Of a DNA stretch of 64,000 bases, positions 1 to 9,279 are shown piece by piece. A program made the position numbers and the translations under genes. Source of the stretch: CAWCGU01 sp963838095 (lineage in GTDB: Bacteria; Actinomycetota; Thermoleophilia; Solirubrobacterales; 70-9). The notes under the pieces were generated by a model. That model saw only the letters and a program-made list of their open reading frames with translations, was not told the DNA's origin and made no database searches. Position 1 is the first letter of the stretch, and every line of letters begins with the position of its first letter. The stretch lies in contig CAWIPO010000006.1 of the NCBI GenBank assembly GCA_963838095.1, forward strand, positions 997,300 to 1,061,299, written 5' to 3'.

Positions 1-482
1 TAGCCGAGGCTTCCGTACACGCCGAGCGCGAGCACGACGTCGACGATCGTCCGGCGCGAGCCCTTGGTCAGCGGCACGTGGTTCGGGAACGGGGGCAGGC
101 GCAGGCAACCGGGCCGAAGCCAGTACAGCGGGCCGCCGATCGGCGGGTTGAACCGGAACGTCAGCGGCCCCGACCCGGACCCGATTCCGAGGAACTCCCA
201 GAGGACGCTGAAGACGACGACCTTCTCCCAGACGATCGGTTCCGTCCACCAGTCGCTGAAGTTGGAGAGGCCGCCGAGCCCCGGCGTGGTCGCGCCGATC
301 AGCGCCAGCCCCCCGACGGCGAAGATGAGGATCTTGATCAGGTAGATGAGGCTCAGCGCCGTCGGCGAGCCGAACCCGTTCACGGCCCAGTCCTGGGTCA
401 GCGGCTTGATCTTCTCGAGATGTGGCTTGGTCTTCCACGTCTCGACGTCCACCGGCGGTGGTGCGGGTGTCAGGAATCCCAT
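1..482 (-). CDS. DUF3556-like integral membrane protein (N-terminal part, runs off window)
   Basis: The reading frame opens with ATG at 482 and stays open to the window edge, giving about 160 residues. It begins MGFLTPAPPPVDVETW and is followed by a long hydrophobic stretch (LSLIYLIKILIFAVGG). Further on, PLTFRFNPPIGGPLYWLRPG and SRRTIVDVVL resemble the start of the actinobacterial DUF3556 transmembrane family, as I remember it. The function of that family is not known to me. The gene is divergent from the O-methyltransferase; the 104 bp between them contain a perfect 10-bp palindrome (GTTGCGCAAC, 512-521). The C-terminal part lies outside the window. Family assignment is moderately sure; membrane location is clear. 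Confidence 0.6.
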   Translation of the reverse strand, partial: MGFLTPAPPPVDVETWKTKPHLEKIKPLTQDWAVNGFGSPTALSLIYLIKILIFAVGGLALIGATTPGLGGLSNFSDWWTEPIVWEKVVVFSVLWEFLGIGSGSGPLTFRFNPPIGGPLYWLRPGCLRLPPFPNHVPLTKGSRRTIVDVVLALGVYGSLG

Positions 483-586
483 CGTTAGTCCCCTCTTCCT
501 CCGGCGGCTGTGTTGCGCAACGTCAAGCTCGCGTGAACCCTAATCCGCCCGACGGGTCGGAGGCCGATCTGGCAACCTGGCCGCCG

Positions 587-1387
587 ATGTCACGGCTCTC
601 GGAGATCGGCGGTAAGCGCCTTCCGTTCCTTCGCTGGTCGGCGCTGCGGATGATCTTCGGCATGAAGCGCCTGACCACCGAGTGGCAGGTGGGGGACGGG
701 CGGGAGCTCGCGCTCGCCGAGCACGTCGAGGCCGAAGCGCAGCTGGGTGACCTGGACGACGTGATACGCGTCGTCGACGACTTCGCGTATCACCAGAGCT
801 TCCTGATCAACGTCGGCGACGAGAAGGGAGAGATCCTCGACGCGGCGATCCGCCGCACCGAGCCGCTGCGGCTGCTCGAGCTGGGGACCTATTGCGGCTA
901 CAGCGCGCTGCGGACCGCGCGGGTGATGCCCGAGGGGGCGCGACTGTTCTCGATCGAGTTCAACGCCGACAACGCGGCGATCGCGCGCCGGATCTGGGAC
1001 CACGCCGGGATCGGCGATGAGGTGACGGTTGTCGTCGGGACGCTCGGCGACGACGGTGCGACGGTTTCAAAGCTCGAATCCGAGCATGGCTTCGCCGCCG
1101 GCTCGCTGGACTTCGTCTTCATCGACCACGACAAGTCCGCGTACGTGCCCGACCTGAAGCTGATCCTCGAAAAGGGATGGCTGCATCCGGGCTCGGTAGT
1201 GGTCGCCGACAACATCAGGAACCCGGGCGTGCCCGATTACCGCGAGCTGATGCAAGCCGAGGAAGGCCGCGCATGGAAGACGAAGGAGCACGAGGCCCAT
1301 GTCGAGTACCAGTCGCTGTTCAAGGACCTGGTGCTCGAGTCGGAGTACGTGGGACTCAGTCGTAGTTCTGAATCATCCGCACGTTGA
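587..1387 (+). CDS. Catechol-type O-methyltransferase (SAM-dependent, Mg-dependent class)
   Basis: The frame is open from 422, but I chose ATG 587 (MSRLSEIGGKRLPFL, 266 aa) because the upstream residues overlap the divergent gene and look non-coding. The SAM-binding motif LLELGTYCGYSALR, then LFSIEFNADNAAIARRI, matches the catechol O-methyltransferase signature. FVFIDHDKSAYVPDL and VVVADNI supply the Asp and Asp-Asn residues that bind Mg and the catechol oxygens in this family. The expected reaction is methyl transfer from SAM to a vicinal diol or phenol; the substrate cannot be read from sequence. The C-terminus overlaps the convergent ABC permease gene by 32 bp. Confidence 0.85.
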   Translation: MSRLSEIGGKRLPFLRWSALRMIFGMKRLTTEWQVGDGRELALAEHVEAEAQLGDLDDVIRVVDDFAYHQSFLINVGDEKGEILDAAIRRTEPLRLLELGTYCGYSALRTARVMPEGARLFSIEFNADNAAIARRIWDHAGIGDEVTVVVGTLGDDGATVSKLESEHGFAAGSLDFVFIDHDKSAYVPDLKLILEKGWLHPGSVVVADNIRNPGVPDYRELMQAEEGRAWKTKEHEAHVEYQSLFKDLVLESEYVGLSRSSESSAR

Positions 1388-2111
1388 GCCAGAGCATCAC
1401 CGCGCCCAGGATGGCGACCACCGCGAACCCGGGCCAGACCTCCCCCCAGTCGATGTCGACGAGGATCAGCGACCGCATTGCCTCCATCAGGTAGGTGACG
1501 GGGTTCAGCGTCGCGGCGACCTCCATCGGCTCCGTCAAGAGGTCACGGGGGACAAAGTTCGGCGTCAGGAACAGCAGCGGGAAGAAGATCAGCCCGCCCG
1601 AGTTCGTCGCCGCCGCGCTGCGTGTCTTCAAGGCGATCAGCTGCATGAAGCCGGCGTAGACGACGCCCCACAGTGCGGTCAGCGCGACGAGCAGGACGAA
1701 GCCCAGCGGACCGCTCGCGATCGATACCCCAAAGGGCAGCGCGATCAGGAGAATCACCGACGCGATCACGACGCACTTGGCGCCCTCCGCGACGAGACGG
1801 CCGAGCACCATCGAGTAACGCGGGATTGGGATCGACCGCAGCTTGTCGAAATAGCCGCTCTCGATCTCCTCGACGAGGAACAGCGCGGCCATGCCGAACG
1901 AGGCCGCCAGCAGGAGAGTGATCGGCAGCTGGAAGGCGCCGTACCCCTGGCCCTCGAGAAAGCCGGTCGACTCCGACGGGAAGATGTCCGCCGCCTGGCC
2001 CGTGTTGACGACCAGGAAGAAGACCGGAATGAACATGGTCATGAACAGTGCGTCGGGTTGCCGGACGGCCTCGCGAAGCGAGCGCCTGCCCAGTGCCAGG
2101 GTGGCGCTCAC
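1356..2111 (-). CDS. ABC-2 type transporter permease (DrrB-like)
   Basis: A 251-residue membrane protein of ABC-2 type. About six hydrophobic segments are visible, with an N-terminal LFMTMFIPVFFLVV helix and the loop NPVTYLMEAMRSLI, which matches the usual NPltyl-e-lR signature of the family. It starts at GTG 2111, and the stop codon of the upstream ATPase shares one base with it (TAGTG), so the two are translationally coupled. Together they form a DrrAB-like exporter, a family that moves drugs, lipids or polyketides outward. The 3' end overlaps the O-methyltransferase gene. The exported substrate is unknown. Confidence 0.85.
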   Translation of the reverse strand: MSATLALGRRSLREAVRQPDALFMTMFIPVFFLVVNTGQAADIFPSESTGFLEGQGYGAFQLPITLLLAASFGMAALFLVEEIESGYFDKLRSIPIPRYSMVLGRLVAEGAKCVVIASVILLIALPFGVSIASGPLGFVLLVALTALWGVVYAGFMQLIALKTRSAAATNSGGLIFFPLLFLTPNFVPRDLLTEPMEVAATLNPVTYLMEAMRSLILVDIDWGEVWPGFAVVAILGAVMLWLNVRMIQNYD

Positions 2112-2923
2112 TACGCGCCTACCTCCTGGACCTCGCCCGCCGCGCGGTCGCGGGTGCGGCCCGTCGCGTCCAGGAACACGTCGTCCAGCGTGGGCTCCTC
2201 GTCGCCGCCGCGACGCTCGCGCAGCTGGGCCTTGAGCTCCTCGGGCGTCCCTTCGCGCACGATGCGCCCATCGTCGATGATCGCGATCCGGTCGCAGAGC
2301 TGGTCAGCCTCCTCGAGGTATTGCGTCGTCAGGAACACGGTCGTGCCGTGCCTGTTGATCCGGCGCAGCTCCTCCCAGACAGTCAGCCGGCTCGCCGGGT
2401 CCAGGCCCGTGGTCGGCTCGTCCAGGAACAGGACCTCAGGCTCGTGCACGAGCGCCGCGGCCAGGTCGAGCCGGCGCTGCATGCCGCCGGAGTAGCCCTT
2501 GATCACCCGGTCGGCAGCATCCTCGATCTCGACCAGCGCCAGAAGCTCCTGTGCCCGCGCCGTGGCGCCGGCCGCGTCGAGCCCGAACAGCTGCCCGTGC
2601 AGGGTCAGCAGCTCGCGGCCAGTCTGGCGGGGGTCGAGGCCCGCCTCCTGGAGCGCGACGCCGATCCGGCTCCGAACTTCGTCCGGGTCGCGGGCGACGT
2701 CAACCCCCGCAACCTCCGCGTGGCCGGACGTGATCGACAGCAGCGTCGTCAGCATGCGCACGGTCGTCGACTTCCCGGCCCCGTTCGGGCCCAGGAAGCC
2801 GAAGATCTCGCCGGTGCGGACCTCCAGGTCGACGCCACGGACGGCCTCGACCGTTCCGTCGCGCCCCGTGTAGTTCTTGACAAGCCCCCTGGCCAGCACG
2901 GCCGGGCTCCCGGCTCCATTCAT
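2111..2923 (-). CDS. ABC transporter ATP-binding protein (DrrA-like)
   Basis: Start set at ATG 2923 (MNGAGSPAVLARGLVK, 270 aa) because GGAGCGAGG lies directly upstream; the open frame beyond 3000 is antisense to the lipase gene and is not real. Walker A GPNGAGKST, signature YSGGMQRRLDLA and Walker B LFLDEPTTGLDP are all intact, with the switch His in FLTTQYLEE replaced by Gln-Tyr as is common in DrrA proteins. A C-terminal extension (EELKAQLRERRGGDEEPTLDDVFLDATG) is typical of the daunorubicin-resistance ATPase subfamily. It energises the permease encoded immediately downstream. Confidence 0.9.
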   Translation of the reverse strand: MNGAGSPAVLARGLVKNYTGRDGTVEAVRGVDLEVRTGEIFGFLGPNGAGKSTTVRMLTTLLSITSGHAEVAGVDVARDPDEVRSRIGVALQEAGLDPRQTGRELLTLHGQLFGLDAAGATARAQELLALVEIEDAADRVIKGYSGGMQRRLDLAAALVHEPEVLFLDEPTTGLDPASRLTVWEELRRINRHGTTVFLTTQYLEEADQLCDRIAIIDDGRIVREGTPEELKAQLRERRGGDEEPTLDDVFLDATGRTRDRAAGEVQEVGA

Positions 2924-3037
2924 CCTCGCTCCATTTGAGGTCACGTTACTCAGACCGCGGAAGTCTGCTGAACTCATCGCAGGCGGCCCAATAGGATTCG
3001 AAGTCGATTTCACGAAGAGCCAAGGAGGGCTGCACGA

Positions 3038-5257
3038 ATGCAAAACCGGCACCAGGCGCTCGCGCGCCCGATAGTCGTACTCATCGCCGCTGCGCTGTTG
3101 GCGCTCGCAGGTATCGCCGCCTGGCTTGGTTCGGCGCGCATGGCCTCGGGCTCCGATGGCAGGGCAGACGGCAAGGACTTCAGCGCGAAGCCCTACGAGG
3201 GGCCGAAGATCAAGACGCCGAACGCCGATCGCTGTGACTTCCTCGACACCAGCGTCTGCCTGCATCCGTTCCCCAACGACTTCTTCACCCGCGAGGACAG
3301 CAGTTCCGAGACCGGCCTTCGCATCGACCTCGAGCGCGAGTCGATGCCGCGAAACGTGGCCGGGGACCCGATCGACCCCACCGACCTGAACCGCAACGAC
3401 GGGTTCAGCCCCGGCCAGCCGATCGTTCTGCACATCGACGGGCTCGAGACCCAGCGCGCCTTCGAGCGCAGCGGGATCGTCGGGATCGGGGACACGCGCG
3501 ACTACAGCCGCAAGGGCCAGCCGGTGGTGGTGATCAACGCCGAAACCGGCGAGCGCCACCCGATCTTCGCGGAGCTGGATGCGAACGCGATCCGCGACCA
3601 GGACCGCAACCTGATCATCCGGCCTCTGGTGAACTTCGACGAGGGCACCCGCTACGTCGTCGCCCTACGGCACCTGCGCAACAAGCAGGGCAAGGCGATC
3701 GAGGCGCCTGCCGCGTTCCGTGTCTACCGCGAGAACCTGATCACCGACCAGCGCGCGATCGAGTCTCGCCGGCCGCACATGGAACGTGCCGTGTTCGGCG
3801 TGCTAGATGAGGCCGGAATCCCTCGCGGCAGCCTCTACATGGCCTGGGATTTCACGGTCGCCAGTGCCGAGAACATTGCCGGCCGTGTGCTCGCGATGCG
3901 CGACGACGCCTTCGCCCGCCTCGGTGATACCAACCTCGCCGACCTGACCGTGCAGGGGAGCTCTCCGGCATTCACGATCGAGAGCACGGAGGTGAACCCG
4001 GAGCCGCAGGTGCTGCGAAGGGTCGAGGGCACGCTGCGCGATGTGCCCTGCTACCTGAACCAGGACGGGTGCCCGCCGGGGGCGAGTTTCGACTTCGCCT
4101 CAAGCAACGCGACCGAGCCCACATTCCATCCAGAGTTCACGACTGACGTGCCCTTCACCTGCACGATTCCCGCCTCGGTCGCCGTAGGCAGCAATGTCAC
4201 GCCGGCACGGCCGGTGCTCTACGGCCACGGCCTGCTCGGCAACCACGAGCAGGCGGCGAGCAGCTACGTCGTCGATTTCGGCGACAACCACAACATCGTC
4301 CACTGTGCCGTCGATTGGGCCGGATTCTCGGAGGAGGACATCGGGCCGGTGATCCTGCCTGCGCTCTCCGACCTCTCGAAGCTGAGCGCCGGCTTCGACC
4401 GCATGCAGCAGGGCTTCGTGAACGCGTTGCTGATGGGGCGGGCGATGATCCACCCGGACGGGCTCGTCAGCGATCCGGCGTTCAACGTCGATGCCGGCAG
4501 CGGGCCCGAGCCGGTGATCGACACCGCGAGGCTGTTCTTCTACGGCAACAGCCAGGGAGGGATCATGGGCGGCGCGCTGACGGCGCTCGCGCCCGACTTC
4601 GAGCGCTCGGTGCTCGGCGTGCCGGGGATGAACTACTCGACGCTTCTCCAGCGCAGCGTCGACTTCGATCAGTACTCGGAGCTGCCCGAGATCGGCCTTT
4701 ACGACAACTACCCGGATCAGCTCGAGTTCCCCCTCGGTCTCGCGCTGATCCAGATGCTCTGGGACCGGGGCGAGGCCAACGGATATGCGCACCACATGAC
4801 CGACGACCCCTATCCGAACACGCCGCCGCATCAGGTGCTGCTCCATCCGGCGGTCGGCGACCATCAGGTGAGCACGCTGACGGCGGAGATAGAGGCGCGC
4901 ACGATTGGCGCCCGGCGCCTCGCACCGACGCTTGACGACGGGCGGCACTGGGATCAGGATCCGTTCAAGGGAATTCCCGTGATCCGCAACTTCCCGTTTA
5001 CGGGCTCAGCGCTCGTCGAGTGGGACGGCGGCCCGGTGGGATTCAGCGGCACCCGAGGCGGCGGCTCCGCCGTGCCCCCGGAGGAGAACCTGCCGCCGCG
5101 CCCGGAGGATGGCTATGGCGCCGACCCGCATTCCTATCCGCGCTGGAGTCCCGAGGCACAGGCCCAGATGTCGGCCTTCCTGCTCCCCGGTGGAGCGATC
5201 ATTGGCGGCTGCGCCGCGGGAGCGCCCTGCTACTCGAACGGATTCGCCGGGCCCTGA
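3038..5257 (+). CDS. Secreted lipase/esterase-like alpha/beta-hydrolase
   Basis: A 739-residue exported protein. Residues about 9-32 form one hydrophobic segment (signal peptide or anchor) after MQNRHQALARP. The first half lacks recognisable motifs but has the Ig-like/N-terminal layout seen in large bacterial lipases. From about residue 390 the alpha/beta-hydrolase fold appears: YGHGLLGNHEQA (oxyanion loop) and the nucleophile elbow GNSQGG with Ser505. Candidate Asp and His are in LLHPAVGDHQVS. Cys pairs near positions 65-75 and at the C-terminus (GGCAAGAPC) suggest disulfides outside the cytoplasm. Promoter sequence not clear; SD AAGGAGG lies just before the ATG. The substrate is not predictable. 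Confidence 0.7.
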   Translation: MQNRHQALARPIVVLIAAALLALAGIAAWLGSARMASGSDGRADGKDFSAKPYEGPKIKTPNADRCDFLDTSVCLHPFPNDFFTREDSSSETGLRIDLERESMPRNVAGDPIDPTDLNRNDGFSPGQPIVLHIDGLETQRAFERSGIVGIGDTRDYSRKGQPVVVINAETGERHPIFAELDANAIRDQDRNLIIRPLVNFDEGTRYVVALRHLRNKQGKAIEAPAAFRVYRENLITDQRAIESRRPHMERAVFGVLDEAGIPRGSLYMAWDFTVASAENIAGRVLAMRDDAFARLGDTNLADLTVQGSSPAFTIESTEVNPEPQVLRRVEGTLRDVPCYLNQDGCPPGASFDFASSNATEPTFHPEFTTDVPFTCTIPASVAVGSNVTPARPVLYGHGLLGNHEQAASSYVVDFGDNHNIVHCAVDWAGFSEEDIGPVILPALSDLSKLSAGFDRMQQGFVNALLMGRAMIHPDGLVSDPAFNVDAGSGPEPVIDTARLFFYGNSQGGIMGGALTALAPDFERSVLGVPGMNYSTLLQRSVDFDQYSELPEIGLYDNYPDQLEFPLGLALIQMLWDRGEANGYAHHMTDDPYPNTPPHQVLLHPAVGDHQVSTLTAEIEARTIGARRLAPTLDDGRHWDQDPFKGIPVIRNFPFTGSALVEWDGGPVGFSGTRGGGSAVPPEENLPPRPEDGYGADPHSYPRWSPEAQAQMSAFLLPGGAIIGGCAAGAPCYSNGFAGP

Positions 5258-5298
5258 CGGCGGCCCAAGCATTCAACTGACCGCTGTAGGGACCTGCG

Positions 5299-6408
5299 AT
5301 GCACATGAGCCAGTCGCGGCGCGCTGACCTACCCGGGGTCGAGGCGTCCGAGGAGCTGACTCCCGCGGAGCTGCGCCTTGCGACCCGCAACCATGGTCTC
5401 CCGTTGGAGGCGCTCGCCTTCGACATCACGCCCGAAGGGCTGCACTACCTGCTGATCCACTACGACATCCCGGGCGTCGACCCGGACGTTTGGCGTCTCA
5501 CCGTTGGCGGTCGTGTGGGACGCGAGCTGTCGCTCTCGCTCGAGGATCTGCGTTCCCGGCCGGCAAAGACGCTGGCGGTGACCATCGAGTGCGCCGGCAA
5601 CGGCCGCGCCCACCTCTCGCCGCGACCGCTGAGCCAGCCGTGGCTGCTGGAGGCGGTTGGAACGGCCGAGTGGACCGGGACGCCCCTTCGCGGCGTGCTC
5701 GAGGACGCGGGGCTCGGCGACGAGGCGGTCGAAGTGCTGTTCAGTGGGCTCGATCGCGGCGTCGAGGGAGGCGAGGTGCAGTGCTTCGAGCGCAGCCTGC
5801 GGGTTGACGACGCACTGCGCGACGAGGTTCTGCTCGCATACGAAATGAACGGCCGCCCGTTGCCGCCGCAGCACGGCTTTCCGCTGCGCCTTGTCGTCCC
5901 CGGCTGGTACGGAATGGCGAGCGTCAAGTGGCTCGAGCGCATCACCGTGCTCGACGCGCCGTTCGAGGGCTACCAGCAGGCTCGCGGCTACCGGATGCGC
6001 CAGGAGCCCGATGAGGAGGGAACGCCGCTCTCGAGGATGCAGCCGCGATCGCTGATGATCCCTCCCGGAATCCCTGACTTCGCCACCCGCGAGCGCATGC
6101 TCGCGCTCGGTTCCACGACCGTGCGCGGGCGCGCGTGGTCCGGCTTCGGCCCCGTGGAGCGCGTCGAGGTGAGCATCGACGGCGCCTCGTGGGACGACGC
6201 CCAGCTCGGCCCCCAGCCGTCGCCTTGGGCGTGGCGCTCATGGCAGTGGGACTGGGAGCCCACCGAGCCTGGGGTGTACGAGCTCCGGTGCCGCGCCACT
6301 GACAGCGCGGGCAACACGCAGCCGCTCGAGGCGCCTTGGAACCTCGGCGGCTACGCGAACAACCAGGTTCAAGCGGTTCCGGTCGTCGTGGCCGTAAGCA
6401 CGCCCTAG
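5299..6408 (+). CDS. Sulfite oxidase-family molybdopterin oxidoreductase
   Basis: 369 aa, starting MHMSQSRRADLPG. The Mo-binding core is clear: IECAGNGR provides the cofactor-ligating Cys98, and HGFPLRLVVPGWYGMASVKWL matches the sulfite oxidase substrate/cofactor region. From about residue 265 a Mo-co dimerisation Ig-like domain follows (VRGRAWSGFGPVERVEVSIDG, then GVYELRCRATDSAGNTQP). There is no haem domain and no evident twin-Arg signal at this start, so it may act in the cytoplasm or use another export route. Family members oxidise sulfite or reduce sulfoxides; the substrate here is open. It follows the lipase gene by 41 bp. Confidence 0.85.
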   Translation: MHMSQSRRADLPGVEASEELTPAELRLATRNHGLPLEALAFDITPEGLHYLLIHYDIPGVDPDVWRLTVGGRVGRELSLSLEDLRSRPAKTLAVTIECAGNGRAHLSPRPLSQPWLLEAVGTAEWTGTPLRGVLEDAGLGDEAVEVLFSGLDRGVEGGEVQCFERSLRVDDALRDEVLLAYEMNGRPLPPQHGFPLRLVVPGWYGMASVKWLERITVLDAPFEGYQQARGYRMRQEPDEEGTPLSRMQPRSLMIPPGIPDFATRERMLALGSTTVRGRAWSGFGPVERVEVSIDGASWDDAQLGPQPSPWAWRSWQWDWEPTEPGVYELRCRATDSAGNTQPLEAPWNLGGYANNQVQAVPVVVAVSTP

Positions 6409-7097
6409 GGGAACCGCTCCGGATAGAGGAGTTGGGCGATCTGGACCGTGGCCTCGTCGGAGTGGCCGAGCTCATTCGCAGCCAGGTTCGTCCACACGAC
6501 GATCGTCGCGCCGGTTTCCGGGAGGTACAGGACGGTGTTGCTGTAGCCGAAGACAGCCCCGTTGTGACCCAGGAATCCCTGGATCGAGAACATTCCGAGG
6601 CCGTACTTGAGCTCGATCGGCTGCGTCTCTATGACCACATTGGGCAGCCGCGCCTTCTGGGTCCGGGCCTTGAGCAACGGCACGCCCGTACCGAGCGCCT
6701 TGGCCCACACCCGCAGGTCATCGAGCGTCGAGGTCATCGCGCCGGCCGCCCACGGAACCTCGGGGTTCGAGCGCGTGTAATCGAGCAGCGCGCCCGGCTC
6801 ACCCGTGTAGCCGTGCGCGAACGGGTCACGCATCCCGGGGCGGGTCGGGAAGCGGGTATCGAACATTCCGAGTCGGTTGAGGATCCTCCGCTGAATCACG
6901 ACCTCGAGCCGCGTTCCGGTCAGCTTCTCGATGATCAAGCCGGCGAGGTAGCAGTTGGTCTCCGAATAGTGGAAGCCGTCGCCCGGCGGGAAGTAGGGCG
7001 GGTTGGGGCGTTGCTCACCTCGGCACCGGCACCAGACGCCGCGAGAAGAGACGCGACGCAGGCACTTGCAATGGACGCCCTAACAATGGCCGTTCAT
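6405..7097 (-). pseudogene. Remnant of a secreted class C beta-lactamase-like serine hydrolase
   Basis: The C-terminal half is good: YSETNCYLAG (the YxN motif), GAMTSTLDDLRVWAKALG and GHNGAVFGYS (the HxG motif) are typical of beta-lactamase/D-Ala carboxypeptidase relatives. The N-terminal half with the SxxK nucleophile is missing. Upstream, in another frame, the bases encode VRASIASACVASLLAASGAGA, which looks like a signal peptide. The likely original ATG (7097) overlaps the stop of the LLM gene as ATGA, but now reads MNGHC and a stop. So the gene seems to have lost about 150 internal codons and shifted frame twice. The stop overlaps the convergent sulfite-oxidase gene by 4 bp. Confidence 0.7.
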
Positions 7098-8044
7098 GCT
7101 TCACCGCCGATCAGCGGACGCACGCCTGTCGCCAGGCGCTCGATCTGATGCGGCTCATCTCCGAGCGGCCAGAAGAGGACCCGCTCGCAACCGACTGCGG
7201 CATAGCGGGAGAGCAGCTCCGCGCAATGCTCGGCCGAACCGATGCAGATGCCGGATCGGAGGTCGTCGGGATCGCGCTTGAGCACCGGCGCGAGCACCTC
7301 GGTCAGCATCCGGTCGGCCTCCACGGGATCCTCGGTAACCCAGGTCCACATGGTCACCAGCGAGTTCGGGAATCGCTCCCCGCCGCGGCCGCGCTTGTCC
7401 AGCTCTCTGCCGAGGAGCTCGCGGGCGGCCGCGAACATCTCGGGGGTCGTGTTGTAGGCGGAGGCGAGCCAACCGTCCGCGAGCCGGGCAACCCGGCGCA
7501 GGCCGGGCTCCGAGCCCCAGCTGCCGATCCACAGCGGGACGCCGCCGTCACGCCGCGGCGGCGGTACGAGCGGCGCCGGGGGAACGGGGTAGAAGCCGCT
7601 GTCCCGTTCCGGCGCGGGCTCGCCCCGGAGCAGCGTTCGCAGGACGCGCACGGCGTCCTCGAACCGCGGCCAGCGTTCGCCGAACGGCATTCCGATCGCC
7701 TTGAAGTCGAGCTCTGACGAACCCGGCCCGACGCCGGCGATCAGGCGGCCATCGGAGAGGATGTCGAGCGCCGCGATTGCCTTCGCCAGCGGCGTCGGGC
7801 CGCGCAACGATGCGAGCGAGATCGTGGTGGCAAGCGTCATCTCCCCGGAACGCTCGATGACCGCGGCCAGCGCTGTAAGACCGTCGAGCCATGGTGTCGA
7901 GAAGAGGAAGTGGTCGTTGACGGAAATCGTGTCGAAGCCGTGATCCCGCGCCGCGTCGACCGTCGCCTGTAGCCGGGTGAGCGACTGCCCCTCGCCCTGC
8001 CACTCCATCAGCGGCAGATGCACTCCCACCTCCATTGCGGCCAT
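7094..8044 (-). CDS. LLM class (F420-dependent type) oxidoreductase
   Basis: 316 aa. N-terminal MEVGVHLPLMEWQGEGQS, ISVNDHFLF, TLATTISLASLRGPTPLAKAIAALDILSDGRLIAGVGPG and PLWIGSWGSEPGLRRVARLADGW are the standard luciferase-like monooxygenase barrel motifs. In Actinobacteria such proteins mostly use F420 rather than FMN. Two Met codons (8044 and 8035) compete; either gives the same domain. The stop overlaps the start of the adjoining hydrolase remnant (ATGA), which suggests the two once formed an operon. Substrate unknown. Confidence 0.85.
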   Translation of the reverse strand: MAAMEVGVHLPLMEWQGEGQSLTRLQATVDAARDHGFDTISVNDHFLFSTPWLDGLTALAAVIERSGEMTLATTISLASLRGPTPLAKAIAALDILSDGRLIAGVGPGSSELDFKAIGMPFGERWPRFEDAVRVLRTLLRGEPAPERDSGFYPVPPAPLVPPPRRDGGVPLWIGSWGSEPGLRRVARLADGWLASAYNTTPEMFAAARELLGRELDKRGRGGERFPNSLVTMWTWVTEDPVEADRMLTEVLAPVLKRDPDDLRSGICIGSAEHCAELLSRYAAVGCERVLFWPLGDEPHQIERLATGVRPLIGGEA

Positions 8045-8102
8045 GCTCTCACATAGGGTCTAACGACCTGCACCGCCAACGAGACAGGAGCCTGCCCTCG
8101 GC

Positions 8103-8969
8103 GTGATCGCCGGTCTTGGCCTCGCACTCGCTTCGGCCGTCGCGACGAGCGTTAGCTTCTTGCTCAAGCACCGCGGCGCCGTCCTCGCTCCGGCTGTCCA
8201 AGCTCGTCACCCGCTGCGCAGCGCGGTCGGCCTCTTTCGCTCGCGTTGGTTCGCGCTCGGCTGGGGGGTCGCCGTCGCCGCCTGGGGACTGCACGTCGGC
8301 GCCCTCGCCCTCGCGCCGCTTTCCATAGTGCAGGCGGTTCTGTCGGGCGGACTGGTCTTCCTCGCCGTCTTCGCCGAGCGCTTCTTCGGCTTTCAACTCG
8401 GACGCCGTCAGTGGATCGGTGTGATCGTCACGGCAATCGGGCTCGTGGTCATTGGGCTGACCTCGGAGTCGGGCGACGGAGAGCCCCGGCACTACGCGGT
8501 GGCGGCCCTGATCGCGATCGAGTGCGGCGGGCTCGTTTTCTGTCTCGCGATCGCCTCGGCCTCGACCCATCGCCGCATCCTGCCCGCAGCCCAAGGCCTG
8601 ATCCTCGGCGCCGTCGCCGGCGCGCTCTTCGGCGTCTCCGACATCGCGATCAAGTTCCTGGTCGATGACACGGCCAGCGGGGTGCTCGAGCTGATCAGCC
8701 CCTGGACCGCGGCGGCTTTGATCGCCTCGGTGGTTGCCTTCTATGCCTCGGCGCGGGCGTTGCAGATCGGCCCCGGCGTCGAGGTCATCGCCTTCACCTC
8801 GGTCGCGGCCAACCTCGTGGCAATCGTTGGCGGCATCCTTGTCTTTCGCGATTCGATCGGCTCGGGAACCCTGGAGATCGCCGCACGGCTGCTCGCGTTC
8901 TGCCTCGTGATCGTCGGGGCGGCTTTGATCCCCGGCCCGGTCCGGGCCACCAACACATCTGGTAGGTAG
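8103..8969 (+). CDS. DMT-superfamily (EamA/NIPA-like) membrane transporter
   Basis: 288 aa starting at GTG 8103 (MIAGLGLALASAVATSVSF). About nine to ten hydrophobic segments are visible, arranged as two similar halves: the first contains PLSIVQAVLSGGLVFLAVFAERFFG, the second QIGPGVEVIAFTSVAANLVAIVGG. This is the inverted-repeat layout of drug/metabolite transporters; the repeat sequences also resemble NIPA-type Mg transporters. It is divergent from the LLM gene with 58 bp between starts. Cargo cannot be assigned. Confidence 0.7.
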   Translation: MIAGLGLALASAVATSVSFLLKHRGAVLAPAVQARHPLRSAVGLFRSRWFALGWGVAVAAWGLHVGALALAPLSIVQAVLSGGLVFLAVFAERFFGFQLGRRQWIGVIVTAIGLVVIGLTSESGDGEPRHYAVAALIAIECGGLVFCLAIASASTHRRILPAAQGLILGAVAGALFGVSDIAIKFLVDDTASGVLELISPWTAAALIASVVAFYASARALQIGPGVEVIAFTSVAANLVAIVGGILVFRDSIGSGTLEIAARLLAFCLVIVGAALIPGPVRATNTSGR

Positions 8970-9279
8970 CCCGGTGCGGCAAGGGCGGTGTGGCCGAGAC
9001 ACCAAGAACGCGACTGACCCCACGGTCGATCCCGTTTGCCTCGGAGTGAGTTGCCTCGCCGCGCTACTCGCGTGTCGGCGTGAGATCGCTCCTCAGCCAG
9101 AACTGTTGGCCGCAGGGCCAGCTTCAACAAGCTTACTCCGTCGCATCTGGGTACGCGAGCGAGTTTCGCTAGTCGTTTCGCTCGACCTCCTGCCGCCGAC
9201 AATCTTGCTGTGGGATTGTGCGAGAAGGAGCACAGGTACGTGCATACCCCCCTCCAACAAGCAATCAGGCATGCCGAGA
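8970..9279. other. Non-coding stretch left of the tRNA-fragment boundary
   Basis: No open frame here has plausible codon use or a recognisable product. The piece around 9160-9270 is less GC-rich than the surroundings and includes a run of six C near 9247. It ends at the 47-bp tRNA-Val 3' fragment, so it is probably the chromosomal flank or left border of an insertion. Confidence 0.4.

Noticed and set aside
2924..3559. N-terminal extension of the ABC ATPase
   Set aside because: It is antisense to the lipase gene and has no family similarity; a good SD supports the start at 2923.
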